A stretch of 64,000 nt of DNA, taken from contig NZ_JBGEDP010000001.1 of NCBI RefSeq assembly GCF_041206865.1, forward strand, positions 4,154,001 to 4,218,000, read 5' to 3'. Made by a program: the position numbers and the translations under genes. This document shows, piece by piece, positions 1 to 8,073 of the stretch (positions are counted from its first letter, which is position 1; the number at the start of each line of letters is the position of its first letter). This stretch comes from Mycobacterium sp. HUMS_12744610 (GTDB lineage: Bacteria; Actinomycetota; Actinomycetes; Mycobacteriales; Mycobacteriaceae). The notes beneath the pieces were generated by a model. That model was not told the origin of the DNA. It searched no databases and saw only the letters and a program-made list of their open reading frames with translations.

Positions 1-730
1 CCGACAGGCGGAAGTAGTCGCGAATGTCGGCCTCGGTGCCCACGCCCAGCGCGGTGGCGGCCCGCAGGGTGAGTTCGCGGAGCGCCTCGCCATCGTCGAC
101 CTCGCGGGAGAGCACCTCGGCCGGCAACACCCTTTCCACCAGGTCGTAGTGGCGGGCGAAACCGACCCGGGTGGCGGTGGTGAACACACCGGAGGCGAAC
201 AGCGCCTCGGCGACCCACTTGGCGTCGCTGCGGTTCCACCAGGCGCCCTTCCTGGGCCGCGGTTCGGCGGCCAGGTACGCCTCGATCTGCCCGGCGGTGC
301 TGGGGCCCAATGCGGCGACGGCCGCGACGACGTCGTCGACCAGTTGCGGGTTGTCTTTGACGATGTGGGTGCGCCAACGGCCGTGGGAGTACTGGCGCAT
401 CCGCCAGCGCAGCAGCGGCCAGTCCTCGACCGCCATGAGTGCGGCTTCGTGCGCCCAGTACTCGGCCAGCAACCGCGACGAACGCGGGCCCCACGCGACG
501 CGATCCAACAGGTCGCGGTCGTAGGGCCCGAGCCGGCTGAACACCGGCGCGTAGTGGGCGCGCACCGCCACCGACACCGAGTCCAGTTGCAGCACCTGGA
601 TGCGCGACATCAGCCGCTTCAGCTGCGCGGCGGTGATCTTGCTCGTCGAGCCGGGAGCGCTAAATCCTTGAGCCGCAACGGCTGTCCGCCGGGCTTGCGC
701 TGCGGTCGGCCTTCGACGCGGGATCGGCAC
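1..730 (-). CDS. YcaQ-like winged-helix protein (partial, cut by left edge)
   Basis: Reading leftward from a GTG at 730, the frame stays open to the window edge. The N-terminal third carries the pattern LMSRIQVLQLDSVSV followed by FSRLGPYDRDLL, which matches the winged-helix DNA-binding family that includes E. coli YcaQ, a DNA crosslink glycosylase. Downstream there is a second wHTH-like stretch (VVAAVAALGPSTAGQIEAYL). The family is associated with unhooking interstrand crosslinks, but this copy's activity is inferred. The GTG start is favoured because a TATTCT hexamer lies 7 nt upstream, suggesting a leaderless mRNA. The C-terminus lies outside the window. Confidence 0.75.
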   Translation of the reverse strand, partial: MPIPRRRPTAAQARRTAVAAQGFSAPGSTSKITAAQLKRLMSRIQVLQLDSVSVAVRAHYAPVFSRLGPYDRDLLDRVAWGPRSSRLLAEYWAHEAALMAVEDWPLLRWRMRQYSHGRWRTHIVKDNPQLVDDVVAAVAALGPSTAGQIEAYLAAEPRPRKGAWWNRSDAKWVAEALFASGVFTTATRVGFARHYDLVERVLPAEVLSREVDDGEALRELTLRAATALGVGTEADIRDYFRLS

Positions 731-737
731 GGCGCCG

Positions 738-743
738 AGAATA
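738..743 (-). promoter_or_regulatory. -10 hexamer for leaderless YcaQ-like mRNA
   Basis: TATTCT on the minus strand, 7 nt before the GTG at 730. A TANNNT hexamer at this distance puts +1 on or next to the start codon. Confidence 0.45.
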
Positions 744-788
744 CCGCCCCGTCCGGCCGTTTCCGGCTGTTTCCGGGCCGCCGCGGGC

Positions 789-1541
789 CTACCCGGTGCC
801 GACTTTCTGCTCCGCGGCCGCCTCGCCGTTCGTTTCCGGTCGCGGGCCCGCCGCATCCTTTCGCTCCCGGTACGCCGACTCGAGAGCGTCGGGCACCTCC
901 TCCAGCTCGCGGTACACGGCCATCAGCTGCTCGAGGACCTCGATCCGTTGCCGACTCGCCTCGTCCACCGCCCGGCGGGCCTGTTCACGGTAGTGATCGG
1001 CCTCCTGCTTCGCGTCGGCGAGGAGTTGCTCGCGCTCCCGCTGGGCGTCCTGCCACGCCTGCTCGATCGCCGTCTGGGTCTCGGCGCGCATCCCGGCCAG
1101 CTCGGCGTCGAGCTTGTCCTTGGTCTCGGCATACTCGGCTTCCAGGGCCTTCAACTGTCCGGCCATCTCGGTCAACAGCGCCTCGTGCTTGCGCTGCTCG
1201 TCCTCGGCCTCGGCCCGGGCCGCCGCGATCAGAGCCTCCGCCTCGGCGCCCGCCTCGGCCCGCATCTCGGAAACGTCGTCGACCGCGCGCCGCAGCATCG
1301 TGGCCATGCGCTGTTGCACCGCATGCGGCGCCGGTGAGTTGTCGGTGAGGACGGCGACCTCCTTGCGCAGCGCGGCGACCTCGTCGCCGGATTCCTCCAG
1401 CCGGGCCCGCAGGCTCTCGACGTCGTCTCGCAACAGCTGCTGTTTGGTGGTCAGGACCTCGATGTGGGCGTCGACCGCGGCCGGGTCGTAACCCCTGAAC
1501 TTGCGCGAGAACTCCTTCGCGGGTTCGGTTATCACTGTCAA
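789..1541 (-). CDS. DivIVA-domain coiled-coil protein
   Basis: The 250-residue product opens with EFSRKFRGYDPAAVDAHI, the N-terminal DivIVA/GpsB-type motif that binds curved membrane in Wag31. An almost uninterrupted, Glu/Ala/Arg-rich coiled coil follows from about residue 30 to 230. It lacks the length and linker of Wag31 itself, so it is a paralogue possibly involved in polar growth or septum placement. The start is a TTG at 1539-1541 preceded 5 nt upstream by AGGAGGGG, a strong Shine-Dalgarno that decides the start. It lies 3' of dfrA with a 94-nt gap and may share its transcript. Confidence 0.8.
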   Translation of the reverse strand: MTVITEPAKEFSRKFRGYDPAAVDAHIEVLTTKQQLLRDDVESLRARLEESGDEVAALRKEVAVLTDNSPAPHAVQQRMATMLRRAVDDVSEMRAEAGAEAEALIAAARAEAEDEQRKHEALLTEMAGQLKALEAEYAETKDKLDAELAGMRAETQTAIEQAWQDAQREREQLLADAKQEADHYREQARRAVDEASRQRIEVLEQLMAVYRELEEVPDALESAYRERKDAAGPRPETNGEAAAEQKVGTG

Positions 1542-1635
1542 TTCCCCCCTCCTGGGAACGCCCGAATAGACCCGATGACACCGACCCCCCGAGGTCGAGT
1601 ATGTCAGGTCGTGCCGCCGGCGCGGGCACGTGCAC

Positions 1636-2130
1636 TCACCCTCGACGGTAGCTGCGAAACCGGTAGCGCAGCCCGGTCCGGCTGACCCGCCACTCGCCCG
1701 TCTCGCCGTGCCAGGTGGCGTCGAGCACCGGGGCCAGCGCGTCGTCGTCGGCGAGCGGCAGGTCGACGTCGACCTCGGTGACCTCGCAGCGGGCGGCGTG
1801 CGGCAACGCGAGCCGGTAGATCTGCCCGCCGCCGATGACCCAGGTCTCGGGCTCCGTGCCGCAACCGGCGAAGGCCTCCTCGAGCGAACCCACCACCTCG
1901 GCCCCGTCGGCGGTGAAGCCGGCCTGGCGGGACAGGACGACGTTTTTGCGGCCCGGCAGCGGCCGGACGCCGGCCGGCAACGACTCCCACGTGCGCCGAC
2001 CCATCACCACGGTGCGTCCCGTGGTCAGCTCCTTGAACCGGGTCAGGTCTTCGGGCACCCGCCACGGGATGTCGCCGCCGCGGCCGATCACGCCGGACGT
2101 CGCCTGCGCCCAGACCAGGCCGACCGTCAT
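1636..2130 (-). CDS. dfrA: dihydrofolate reductase
   Basis: The 164-residue product has the DHFR hallmarks [21 protein letters not shown] at the N-terminus (NADPH/folate pocket, with the invariant Trp and the DIPW loop Asp), [15 protein letters not shown] and the glycine motif WVIGGGQIY. It reduces dihydrofolate to tetrahydrofolate in the cytoplasm, regenerating the cofactor that ThyA oxidises. Its ATG overlaps the thyA stop by 4 bp (ATGA), so the two are translationally coupled, as in the M. tuberculosis Rv2764c-Rv2763c pair. Length is normal (about 160 residues). Confidence 0.97.
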   Translation of the reverse strand: MTVGLVWAQATSGVIGRGGDIPWRVPEDLTRFKELTTGRTVVMGRRTWESLPAGVRPLPGRKNVVLSRQAGFTADGAEVVGSLEEAFAGCGTEPETWVIGGGQIYRLALPHAARCEVTEVDVDLPLADDDALAPVLDATWHGETGEWRVSRTGLRYRFRSYRRG

Positions 2131-2927
2131 ACCGCGACGGGGGCCTTGATCGCCGGGTGGGGATCGTAATTGCGCACGACGACATCCTCGTAGGCATAGT
2201 CGAAGATCGAATCACGCTGCGCCAGAACCAGTTCCGGGTACGGTCGGGGCTCGCGGGTCAGCTGCAGCCGCACCTGCTCGACGTGGTTGTCGTAGATGTG
2301 GCAGTCACCGCCCGTCCACACGAACTCGCCGACCGACAGGCCGGCCTGGGCGGCCATCATGTGGGTGAGCAACGCGTAGCTGGCGATGTTGAACGGCACG
2401 CCGAGGAACAGGTCGGCGCTGCGCTGGTAGAGCTGGCAGCTCAGCCGCCCGCCGGCGACGTAGAACTGGAAGAACGCGTGACACGGGGGCAGCGCCATCC
2501 GGGGGATGTCGCCGACGTTCCAGGCCGACACGATGATCCGCCGGGAGTCCGGGTCGGTGCGCAGCAAGTCCAGCGCGGCGCTGATCTGGTCGATGTGCTC
2601 GCCGGACGGCGTGGGCCACGATCGCCACTGCACGCCGTAGACCGGGCCCAGATCGCCTGCGCCGTCGGCCCATTCGTCCCAGATGGTGACCCCGTGCTCC
2701 TGCAGCCAGCCGACGTTGGAGTCGCCGCGCAGGAACCACAGCAGTTCGTAGACCACCGACTTGAAGTGCACCTTCTTGGTGGTCAGCAGCGGGAATCCGG
2801 CAGACAGGTCGTAGCGCAACTGCTGGCCGAACAGGCTGCGGGTGCCGGTGCCGGTGCGATCGGATTTGGCCGCGCCCCGCTCGAGCACCAGGCGCAGCAG
2901 GTCCTCGTAGGGCGTCGGTATCGGCAC
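2127..2927 (-). CDS. thyA: thymidylate synthase
   Basis: The 266-residue product makes dTMP from dUMP using methylene-tetrahydrofolate. The catalytic cysteine is Cys149 in [23 protein letters not shown] (phosphate-binding Arg) and the dUMP-binding FNIASYALL and HIYDNHVEQ segments are present, and the C-terminal KAPVAV matches family ends. The GTG start is supported by a TAAGCT hexamer 6 nt upstream, which implies a leaderless message. It is the first gene of the thyA-dfrA pair. The coenzyme it spends is recycled by the next gene. Confidence 0.97.
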   Translation of the reverse strand: MPIPTPYEDLLRLVLERGAAKSDRTGTGTRSLFGQQLRYDLSAGFPLLTTKKVHFKSVVYELLWFLRGDSNVGWLQEHGVTIWDEWADGAGDLGPVYGVQWRSWPTPSGEHIDQISAALDLLRTDPDSRRIIVSAWNVGDIPRMALPPCHAFFQFYVAGGRLSCQLYQRSADLFLGVPFNIASYALLTHMMAAQAGLSVGEFVWTGGDCHIYDNHVEQVRLQLTREPRPYPELVLAQRDSIFDYAYEDVVVRNYDPHPAIKAPVAV

Positions 2928-2933
2928 GCGGTC

Positions 2934-2939
2934 AGCTTA
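2934..2939 (-). promoter_or_regulatory. -10 hexamer for leaderless thyA mRNA
   Basis: TAAGCT on the minus strand, 6 nt before the thyA GTG; +1 would coincide with the start codon. Confidence 0.5.
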
Positions 2940-2992
2940 GCCGGTCGACGCCGACAAACCCGGCTGCGATCGCGGGGAGTACAACGAAAGCC

Positions 2993-3736
2993 ATGCCGAA
3001 AATCACCGATACCATCACCACCGCCGACGGCGTCTGCGGTGTCAAGCTCTTCACCCCCGAGCGGGATGGCCCGTGGCCGGGCGTGGTCATGTACACCGAC
3101 GCCGGCGGGGTGCGCGACACCTTCGACGGGATGGCCGCCAAGCTGGCCGGATACGGCTACGCCGTGCTGCTCCCCGACGTGTACTACCGCAGCGGCGACT
3201 GGGCCCCGTTCGACATGGCCACCGTGTTCGCCGATGCTAAGGAGCGTCGGCGGTTGTTCTCGATGATCGGCAGCGTCACCCCGGACAAGACGGCCGACGA
3301 CGCCGGCGCCTTCTTCGACTACCTGGCGGGACGCCCCGAGGTGTCCGGCGACCGGTTCGGCGTGTGCGGCTACTGCATGGGCGGGCGTGCCTCGGTGATC
3401 GTGGCGGGCCGCCTTCCCGAGCGTGTCGCGGCCGCGGCGTCGTTCCACGGCGGCGGCCTGGTCACCGACACGGCGGACAGCCCGCACCTGTCGGCCGACC
3501 GGATGCGGGCCACGGTGTACGTCGGCGCGGCCGAGAACGACGCGTCCTTCACGCCCGGTCATGCCGAACAGCTCGACAAGGCACTGACGGCGGCAGGTGT
3601 GCCGCACGCGATCGAGTTCTACCCGGCGGCGCACGGCTTCGCGGTCCCGGACAACCCCCCGTACGACGCCGGCGCCGACGAGCGGCACTGGGCGGCGATG
3701 GCGGACCTCTTCGGCTCGACGCTGGGGCGAAGGTAA
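2993..3736 (+). CDS. dienelactone hydrolase family protein
   Basis: The 247-residue alpha/beta hydrolase belongs to the dienelactone hydrolase family. The Cys-Asp-His triad is visible: Cys128 in GYCMGG, Asp183 in AAENDASF, and His214 in PAAHGFAVP. Such enzymes open cyclic enol lactones, but many mycobacterial members have unknown substrates. It is divergent from thyA with 65 nt between start codons, and equivalent to Rv2765 next to thyA in M. tuberculosis as I recall the map. The start ATG has only a weak GGGAG upstream. Confidence 0.9.
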   Translation: MPKITDTITTADGVCGVKLFTPERDGPWPGVVMYTDAGGVRDTFDGMAAKLAGYGYAVLLPDVYYRSGDWAPFDMATVFADAKERRRLFSMIGSVTPDKTADDAGAFFDYLAGRPEVSGDRFGVCGYCMGGRASVIVAGRLPERVAAAASFHGGGLVTDTADSPHLSADRMRATVYVGAAENDASFTPGHAEQLDKALTAAGVPHAIEFYPAAHGFAVPDNPPYDAGADERHWAAMADLFGSTLGRR

Positions 3737-3962
3737 CCCACTCGTGTGGCGGACCCGACACCCGCAACATCCCAGATTTGTGGGATTCGCACTGTTTAAG
3801 TTAGCGCCCGGTGGGTAATTCCCCGACGTGGCCGGGGGGTGACGATGCTGAGTTGAGCGACGCAGGTTTGATCGGGGATCGCGAATTCAAAGTTTGCTGA
3901 GTTGGAAGATGATTTCGCGCACCTTCGATGGAAACTGCTCGTGGCAAACAATCGCCGCCATC

Positions 3963-3992
3963 GTTAACAGGCAGTTTTAATTGGCTGTTAAC
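3963..3992 (+). promoter_or_regulatory. inverted repeat, candidate operator or activator site
   Basis: GTTAACAG (3963-3970) and CTGTTAAC (3985-3992) are exact reverse complements separated by 14 nt of AT-rich sequence. The repeat ends about 20 nt before the TAAGAT hexamer, so it would lie around -35 to -65 relative to the predicted +1. Confidence 0.5.
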
Positions 3993-4013
3993 CCGAACTT
4001 TTCGGGATCTGGC

Positions 4014-4019
4014 TAAGAT
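4014..4019 (+). promoter_or_regulatory. -10 hexamer upstream of PAS gene
   Basis: TAAGAT, close to the consensus mycobacterial SigA -10. It would give a 5' leader of about 115 nt before the GTG at 4142. A 6-bp hairpin, CCCGAA-CTT-TTCGGG at 3992-4006, sits just upstream. Confidence 0.45.
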
Positions 4020-4141
4020 TGACAATCACAAATGGACGTACGCGTGGGCATGATCTAGCATTTGCTGTCGTTAGCATGAGCGCGTTACGGGCTCCACCGC
4101 GTGGGGGGTGGGGCGGAATTGATCACCCGGGGGGGTATTTC

Positions 4142-4687
4142 GTGGTTTTGATCCAGTCCACAGCTGTCGACAGTCGTTGTGTCGAGCGCAGACGCCCGTC
4201 GCCACCTGACCAACTGCCCATCGAGGCACTGCACGAAATGCCCGCGCTGGTCGCCCTGGAGCGGCTGCCCACGCCGGCCCTCGCGGTCGACGGCGTGGGA
4301 ACCATACTGTTCGTCAACAACCCGTTCTGCGACATGGTGGGCTACGCCTACGACGAACTCTTGTCGATGACATTCGACGACATCTTCTACGGTCTGCCGT
4401 CCGACGACGGCTGGGTGCCGCGCAAGCGAACCGACAGCGATCGGCTGATCGGGTTGCGCCACAAGGAGGGTCACTCGGTGTGGGCGGACATGAGCGAGTC
4501 GGCCATGCAACGCTGCGACGACACCGTCACCCTGAACGTCTTCCACGACCGCACCGAGGAACTCTGGGTCAACAGCGGGGCCATGGAACACTTGGTCAGC
4601 CGGACGGCAGATCGACCAGTGCGGCCAGGCGCGCTCGGTGGCGGTAGGCGGTACCTAGCGCCAGTTGATCGCTTTTGGCCCGCTTGA
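4142..4687 (+). CDS. PAS-domain protein
   Basis: The product is 181 residues from a GTG preceded by a run of seven G. Roughly residues 35-145 form one PAS domain: ERLPTPALAVDGVGTILFVN, then FCDMVGYAYDELLSM, then the core strand TVTLNVFHDRTEELW. No output domain (kinase, GGDEF or HTH) follows, so it may be a stand-alone sensor or a remnant. Its last 92 bp lie antisense to the 3' end of the acyl-CoA dehydrogenase gene, so the extreme C-terminus is probably not conserved. The frame is also open upstream, and ATG 4079 is an alternative start. Confidence 0.7.
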   Translation: MVLIQSTAVDSRCVERRRPSPPDQLPIEALHEMPALVALERLPTPALAVDGVGTILFVNNPFCDMVGYAYDELLSMTFDDIFYGLPSDDGWVPRKRTDSDRLIGLRHKEGHSVWADMSESAMQRCDDTVTLNVFHDRTEELWVNSGAMEHLVSRTADRPVRPGALGGGRRYLAPVDRFWPA

Positions 4688-5693
4688 GATACAGGTGCGC
4701 CGGATACTCCCAGGTCATGCCGATGCCTCCGTGCAACTGCACGCACTCCTCGGCGGCGTGGACGGCGATTCCGCTGCAGTACGCCTGGGCGATCGCCGCG
4801 GCGATGTCGGCGTCCTCGTCGCCGCGGGCGCAGGTGTCGGCGGCGTAGCGGGCCGCGGCCGTGGCGGATCCGACCTCGAACCACAGGTCGGCCAGCCGAT
4901 GCTTGATGGCCTGGTAGGAGCCGATCGCGCGGCCGAACTGCTTGCGCTGCTTGGCATAGGCCAGCGTGGTGTCGAAGCACCACTGCGCCACCCCGAGTTG
5001 TTCGGAGGCCAGCAGCGCCGCGGCGGTCCGGAGCGCCTCGGTCACGGCCGCACCCGCCGCCCCGACGGGAGCTGAGGCAGCGCCCGAAAAGCGCAAGTCG
5101 GCAAGGGGTCTGGTCATGTCCAGGGCCACCAGCGGTGACACCTCGACGCCCGAAGCGGCACACGGGACCGTGTGCAGCTCGAGTCCGCCGCGGCCCGCGA
5201 CCGGCACCACCAGCACGTCGGCCTCACCGGCACCGGCGACGCTGGTGACTGATCCGGTCAGGCCGTCGGCGCCGGTGCTCACGCCGGTGACCGGATCACC
5301 CGGCGCGGTGGACAGCGGCACGGCCAGCGCGGCGGTGAGCTCCCCCCGCGCCAGCGCGGGCACGGTGTCGGTGTCGCCGGCGCGCAGCAGCGCGACAGTG
5401 GCCAGGACCGCGCTGGACAGGTACGGCACCGGCGCGACGGCCCGGCCGATCTCCTCCATGACGACCGCGGCCTCGCGGGCGCTCGCGCCGGCGCCGCCGA
5501 GGGCCTCGGGCACCAGCAGCCCGGCTACGCCCAGGTCGGCGGCCAGCGTCCGCCAGAGTGCCGAGAAGTCCTGCGGCGCCGGATCGTAGGCGCGGGCCAC
5601 CGTCTCGGGTGGGCAGCGGTCGGCGAACAGCTGGCGCACGCTGTCGCGCAGGGCTTCCTCGGTGTCGGAGTACAGCAAATCGCCGATGCTCAT
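4596..5693 (-). CDS. acyl-CoA dehydrogenase, partner subunit
   Basis: The 365-residue product has the acyl-CoA dehydrogenase fold: an N-terminal helical domain (LRDSVRQLFADRC, then LLVPEALGGAGASA) and a C-terminal domain with KQRKQFGRAIGSYQAIKHRLAD and QLHGGIGMTWEYPAHLYLKRA. The middle beta domain is divergent. It overlaps the upstream 393-residue dehydrogenase by 4 bp. Adjacent unequal pairs of this kind in mycobacteria assemble as alpha2-beta2 heterotetramers acting on sterol side-chain or branched acyl-CoAs. The actual substrate is not visible from sequence. Confidence 0.88.
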   Translation of the reverse strand: MSIGDLLYSDTEEALRDSVRQLFADRCPPETVARAYDPAPQDFSALWRTLAADLGVAGLLVPEALGGAGASAREAAVVMEEIGRAVAPVPYLSSAVLATVALLRAGDTDTVPALARGELTAALAVPLSTAPGDPVTGVSTGADGLTGSVTSVAGAGEADVLVVPVAGRGGLELHTVPCAASGVEVSPLVALDMTRPLADLRFSGAASAPVGAAGAAVTEALRTAAALLASEQLGVAQWCFDTTLAYAKQRKQFGRAIGSYQAIKHRLADLWFEVGSATAAARYAADTCARGDEDADIAAAIAQAYCSGIAVHAAEECVQLHGGIGMTWEYPAHLYLKRAKSDQLALGTAYRHRARLAALVDLPSG

Positions 5694-6871
5694 CGGGGGA
5701 TGTCCTTCCAGGCGACGTCCTTGTCGACGCGGTGTTCGCCGGGCAGGCCCAGGATTCGCTCGGCGACGGTGTTGCGCAGGATCTCCGAGGTTCCGCCCTC
5801 GATGGAGTTGCCGCGCGCCCGCAGGTAGCGGTAGCCGGGCTCGCGCCCGACGAGGTCGACGACTTCGGTTCTGCGCATGGTCCAGTCGTCGTAGCGCAAC
5901 CCGGCCTCGGCGTGCAGCTCGATGTCGAAACCCGAGATGGCCTGCGCGAGGCGGGCGAACGCGATCTTCATGCCGGCGCCCTCGGGTCCGGGCTGACCGG
6001 CCTGGGCCTGTTGTCCCAGCCGCTCACCGGCCAGCCGGAGCACCTCGGCGTCGACCCACAGCCGCATCAGCTCGTCGTGCATGGCCGGATCGCGCAACCC
6101 CGGCTCGTCGCGCCAGGCCGCGGTGACCTTGCCGATGATCCCGCCCTCCCGCGGCACGCCGGGGCGCGAACCGATCGCGACCCGTTCGTTGTTCAGCGTT
6201 GTGGTCGCGACCTTCCAGCCCGCGCCCTCCGGGCCGAGCCGGTTGGCGTCGGGCACTCGCACGTCGGTGAGGAACACCTCGTTGAACTCCGCCTCGCCGG
6301 TGATCTGGCGCAGCGGGCGGACCTCGACACCGGGCTGGGTCATGTCACACAGGAAGTAGGTCAGGCCGGCGTGTTTGGGCACCGTCGGGTCGGTGCGGGC
6401 GACCAGGATGGCCATCTGCGCGTGCTGGGCCATCGACGTCCACACCTTCTGCCCGTTGACGATCCACTCGTCACCGTCGCGGACCGCCCGGGTGGCCACC
6501 CCGGCCAGGTCCGACCCGGCGCCGGGCTCGCTGAACAGCTGGCAGTAGACCTGCTCCCCGGTGAACAACGGCCGCAGGAACTTCCGCTTCTGCTCGTCGG
6601 TGCCGAACGCCGCGATGGTCGGGGCCGCCATGCCCATCCCGATGAAGTTCTTCGGTGTGCCCCCGACCGGCGCCCCTGCGGCGGCCAGCCGGGCGTCGAC
6701 CCGTTGCTGGGCACTGCGCGGCAGACCCAGCCCGCCGAAACCCTCCGGCAGGTGCACCCACGCCAGGCCGGCGTCGTACTGCGCGCCGAGGAATTCCCGG
6801 GGGGCGGTGGTCGCCGGGTCGTGGCCGTCGAGCAGCGCCTGCACGCGTGCGTCCACCTCCGCGGTGTTCAC
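5690..6871 (-). CDS. acyl-CoA dehydrogenase, second subunit
   Basis: The 393-residue FAD-dependent dehydrogenase carries the canonical central motif YCQLFSEPGAGSDLAG and WIVNGQKVWTS, and the C-terminal SIEGGTSEILRNTVAERILG loop. It introduces the alpha,beta double bond in acyl-CoA beta-oxidation. It starts at a GTG overlapping the SDR stop (GTGA) and ends overlapping the second dehydrogenase (ATGA), so the three genes form one coupled operon. This subunit keeps the nucleotide-binding loops that its partner has partly lost, consistent with a heteromeric enzyme. Confidence 0.92.
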   Translation of the reverse strand: MNTAEVDARVQALLDGHDPATTAPREFLGAQYDAGLAWVHLPEGFGGLGLPRSAQQRVDARLAAAGAPVGGTPKNFIGMGMAAPTIAAFGTDEQKRKFLRPLFTGEQVYCQLFSEPGAGSDLAGVATRAVRDGDEWIVNGQKVWTSMAQHAQMAILVARTDPTVPKHAGLTYFLCDMTQPGVEVRPLRQITGEAEFNEVFLTDVRVPDANRLGPEGAGWKVATTTLNNERVAIGSRPGVPREGGIIGKVTAAWRDEPGLRDPAMHDELMRLWVDAEVLRLAGERLGQQAQAGQPGPEGAGMKIAFARLAQAISGFDIELHAEAGLRYDDWTMRRTEVVDLVGREPGYRYLRARGNSIEGGTSEILRNTVAERILGLPGEHRVDKDVAWKDIPR

Positions 6872-7650
6872 CGCCCGCCGCCCGGATGTGCCTGGAAGCC
6901 CGCGGCGTTGCCGAGCACCTGACCGCCGTCGATGACCATCACCTCGCCGGTGATCCAGCTCGCGGCGTCGGAGACCAGGAAGGCGACCGCGTTGGCCACG
7001 TCGACCGGTTCACCGATCCGGCCCAGGGCCGTCGACGACGCCAGCGGGTCCTCGTTGTCCTTCCACAGCGCCTCGGCCAGCCGGGTGCGCACCACCCCGG
7101 GGCAGATCGCGTTGACCCGCACGCGCGGCGAAAGTTCCAGTGCCAGTTGCTTGGTGACGTGGATGAGAGCCGCCTTGGTGGCGTTGTACATGCCCATGCC
7201 CGGCGACTGGTGCAGGCCGCCGATGGAGGCGGTGTTGACGACCGCGCCGCCGTGTTCACCCATCCAGGACTTCACGGCCAGCGACGTCCACAGCAGCGGG
7301 GCCCACAGGTTGACGTCGAAGATCTTGGCGAAGCGGGCGTGATCCTGATCGATCAACGGACCGAAGGCCGGGTTGGTCCCCGCGTTGTTGACCAGGATGT
7401 CGACGCTGCCGAAGCGCTCCATGGTGAGGTCCACGCAGCGCCGGGCGGCGTCCTCGTCGACCGCGTGGGCGCCCACACCGAGGGCCCGCTCCCCTACCTG
7501 CGCCGCGGCCTCCTCGGCCGCCTCCTGCTTGCGGGCGGTCAGCACCACGTTGGCGCCCGCTTCGGCAAGTTGTTGGGCGATGGCCAGCCCGATGCCCCGG
7601 GACGCCCCGGTGATGATCGCGGTGCGTCCGGTCAGGTCCGGCGAGCTCAT
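6868..7650 (-). CDS. short-chain dehydrogenase/reductase
   Basis: A classical SDR of 260 residues: TGASRGIG dinucleotide loop (residues 14-21), NNAG, catalytic Ser142 and YNATK (Tyr155/Lys159), and C-terminal ITGEVMVIDGGQ. I place the start at the internal ATG (MSSPDLTGR) because AAAGG lies upstream of it; the frame is open 16 codons further. It heads the operon with the two acyl-CoA dehydrogenases, so a 3-hydroxyacyl-CoA or sterol/keto substrate is likely but unproven. Confidence 0.92.
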   Translation of the reverse strand: MSSPDLTGRTAIITGASRGIGLAIAQQLAEAGANVVLTARKQEAAEEAAAQVGERALGVGAHAVDEDAARRCVDLTMERFGSVDILVNNAGTNPAFGPLIDQDHARFAKIFDVNLWAPLLWTSLAVKSWMGEHGGAVVNTASIGGLHQSPGMGMYNATKAALIHVTKQLALELSPRVRVNAICPGVVRTRLAEALWKDNEDPLASSTALGRIGEPVDVANAVAFLVSDAASWITGEVMVIDGGQVLGNAAGFQAHPGGGR

Positions 7651-7690
7651 TTCGCAGTGCCTTTTGTCATCCACCGCACCGGGGCAGGTT

Positions 7691-7705
7691 TTGTACACGT
7701 GTCAA
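7691..7705. promoter_or_regulatory. palindromic element between divergent SDR operon and secreted protein
   Basis: The central 8-bp palindrome ACACGTGT (7695-7702) is flanked by TTG and CAA arms with a one-base bulge. It sits between the divergent genes at 7650 and 7717, a typical place for a TetR-type operator. No cognate regulator gene is adjacent. Confidence 0.35.
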
Positions 7706-7716
7706 TGTGGTAACCA

Positions 7717-8061
7717 ATGCGCATGTCAGCGAAATTAGCCCTCATGAAACCACTGGTGGTGGCCGGGGCTGTCGCAGCGACGGTCGCCGCCACCCCCACG
7801 GCAGCGGCCGAGGCTTTCGCGGCCGCCCCCGCGCCGATCACACACGTTGCCTTCCAGGACAGTCCGGGCGGCGGAGGATGCGACAGCAACGGCAACTGCG
7901 GCTGGGGCGGCCAGAACGGCGGTCCCGGCGGCGGTCCCGGCGGCCACGGTTGCGTACCGGGCGTCGGTTGCGGCTCCGGCGGCCAGTTCGCCGGGCCCGG
8001 TGGCGTACCGGGCGGGGTCGGATGCCTGCCCGGTGTCGGTTGCGGCTCGGGACACGGCTGA
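7717..8061 (+). CDS. small Gly/Cys-rich secreted protein
   Basis: 114 residues. The start ATG (or ATG 7744) leads into a hydrophobic Ala-rich signal peptide of about 35 residues ending near AAAEAFAAAPA. The mature part is very rich in Gly and Pro, with six cysteines and two copies of a GC(V/L)PGVGCGSG unit. No enzymatic motif is visible. Even numbers of cysteines in an exported protein suggest disulfides or metal binding. Function unknown. It is divergent from the SDR/FadE operon across a palindromic intergenic region. Confidence 0.7.
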   Translation: MRMSAKLALMKPLVVAGAVAATVAATPTAAAEAFAAAPAPITHVAFQDSPGGGGCDSNGNCGWGGQNGGPGGGPGGHGCVPGVGCGSGGQFAGPGGVPGGVGCLPGVGCGSGHG

Positions 8062-8073
8062 CCCGCCCGCCCC

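Larger units (their letters stand above)
3737..4141 (+). other. 405-bp AT-richer intergenic region upstream of PAS gene
   Basis: No convincing coding sequence. Composition is visibly lower in GC than the neighbours. It contains an 8-bp perfect inverted repeat with a 14-nt spacer (3963-3992), a short hairpin (3992-4006) and a TAAGAT hexamer (4014-4019), together a plausible regulated promoter for the PAS-domain gene. Confidence 0.6.

Noticed and set aside
3992..4006. Intrinsic terminator CCCGAA-CTT-TTCGGG
   Set aside because: It lies within the promoter region of the PAS gene, has no U tract and a 3-nt loop; more likely part of the promoter architecture.
4019..4141. TTG-initiated 41-codon extension of the PAS protein
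   Set aside because: It would begin inside the -10 hexamer and has no domain features.
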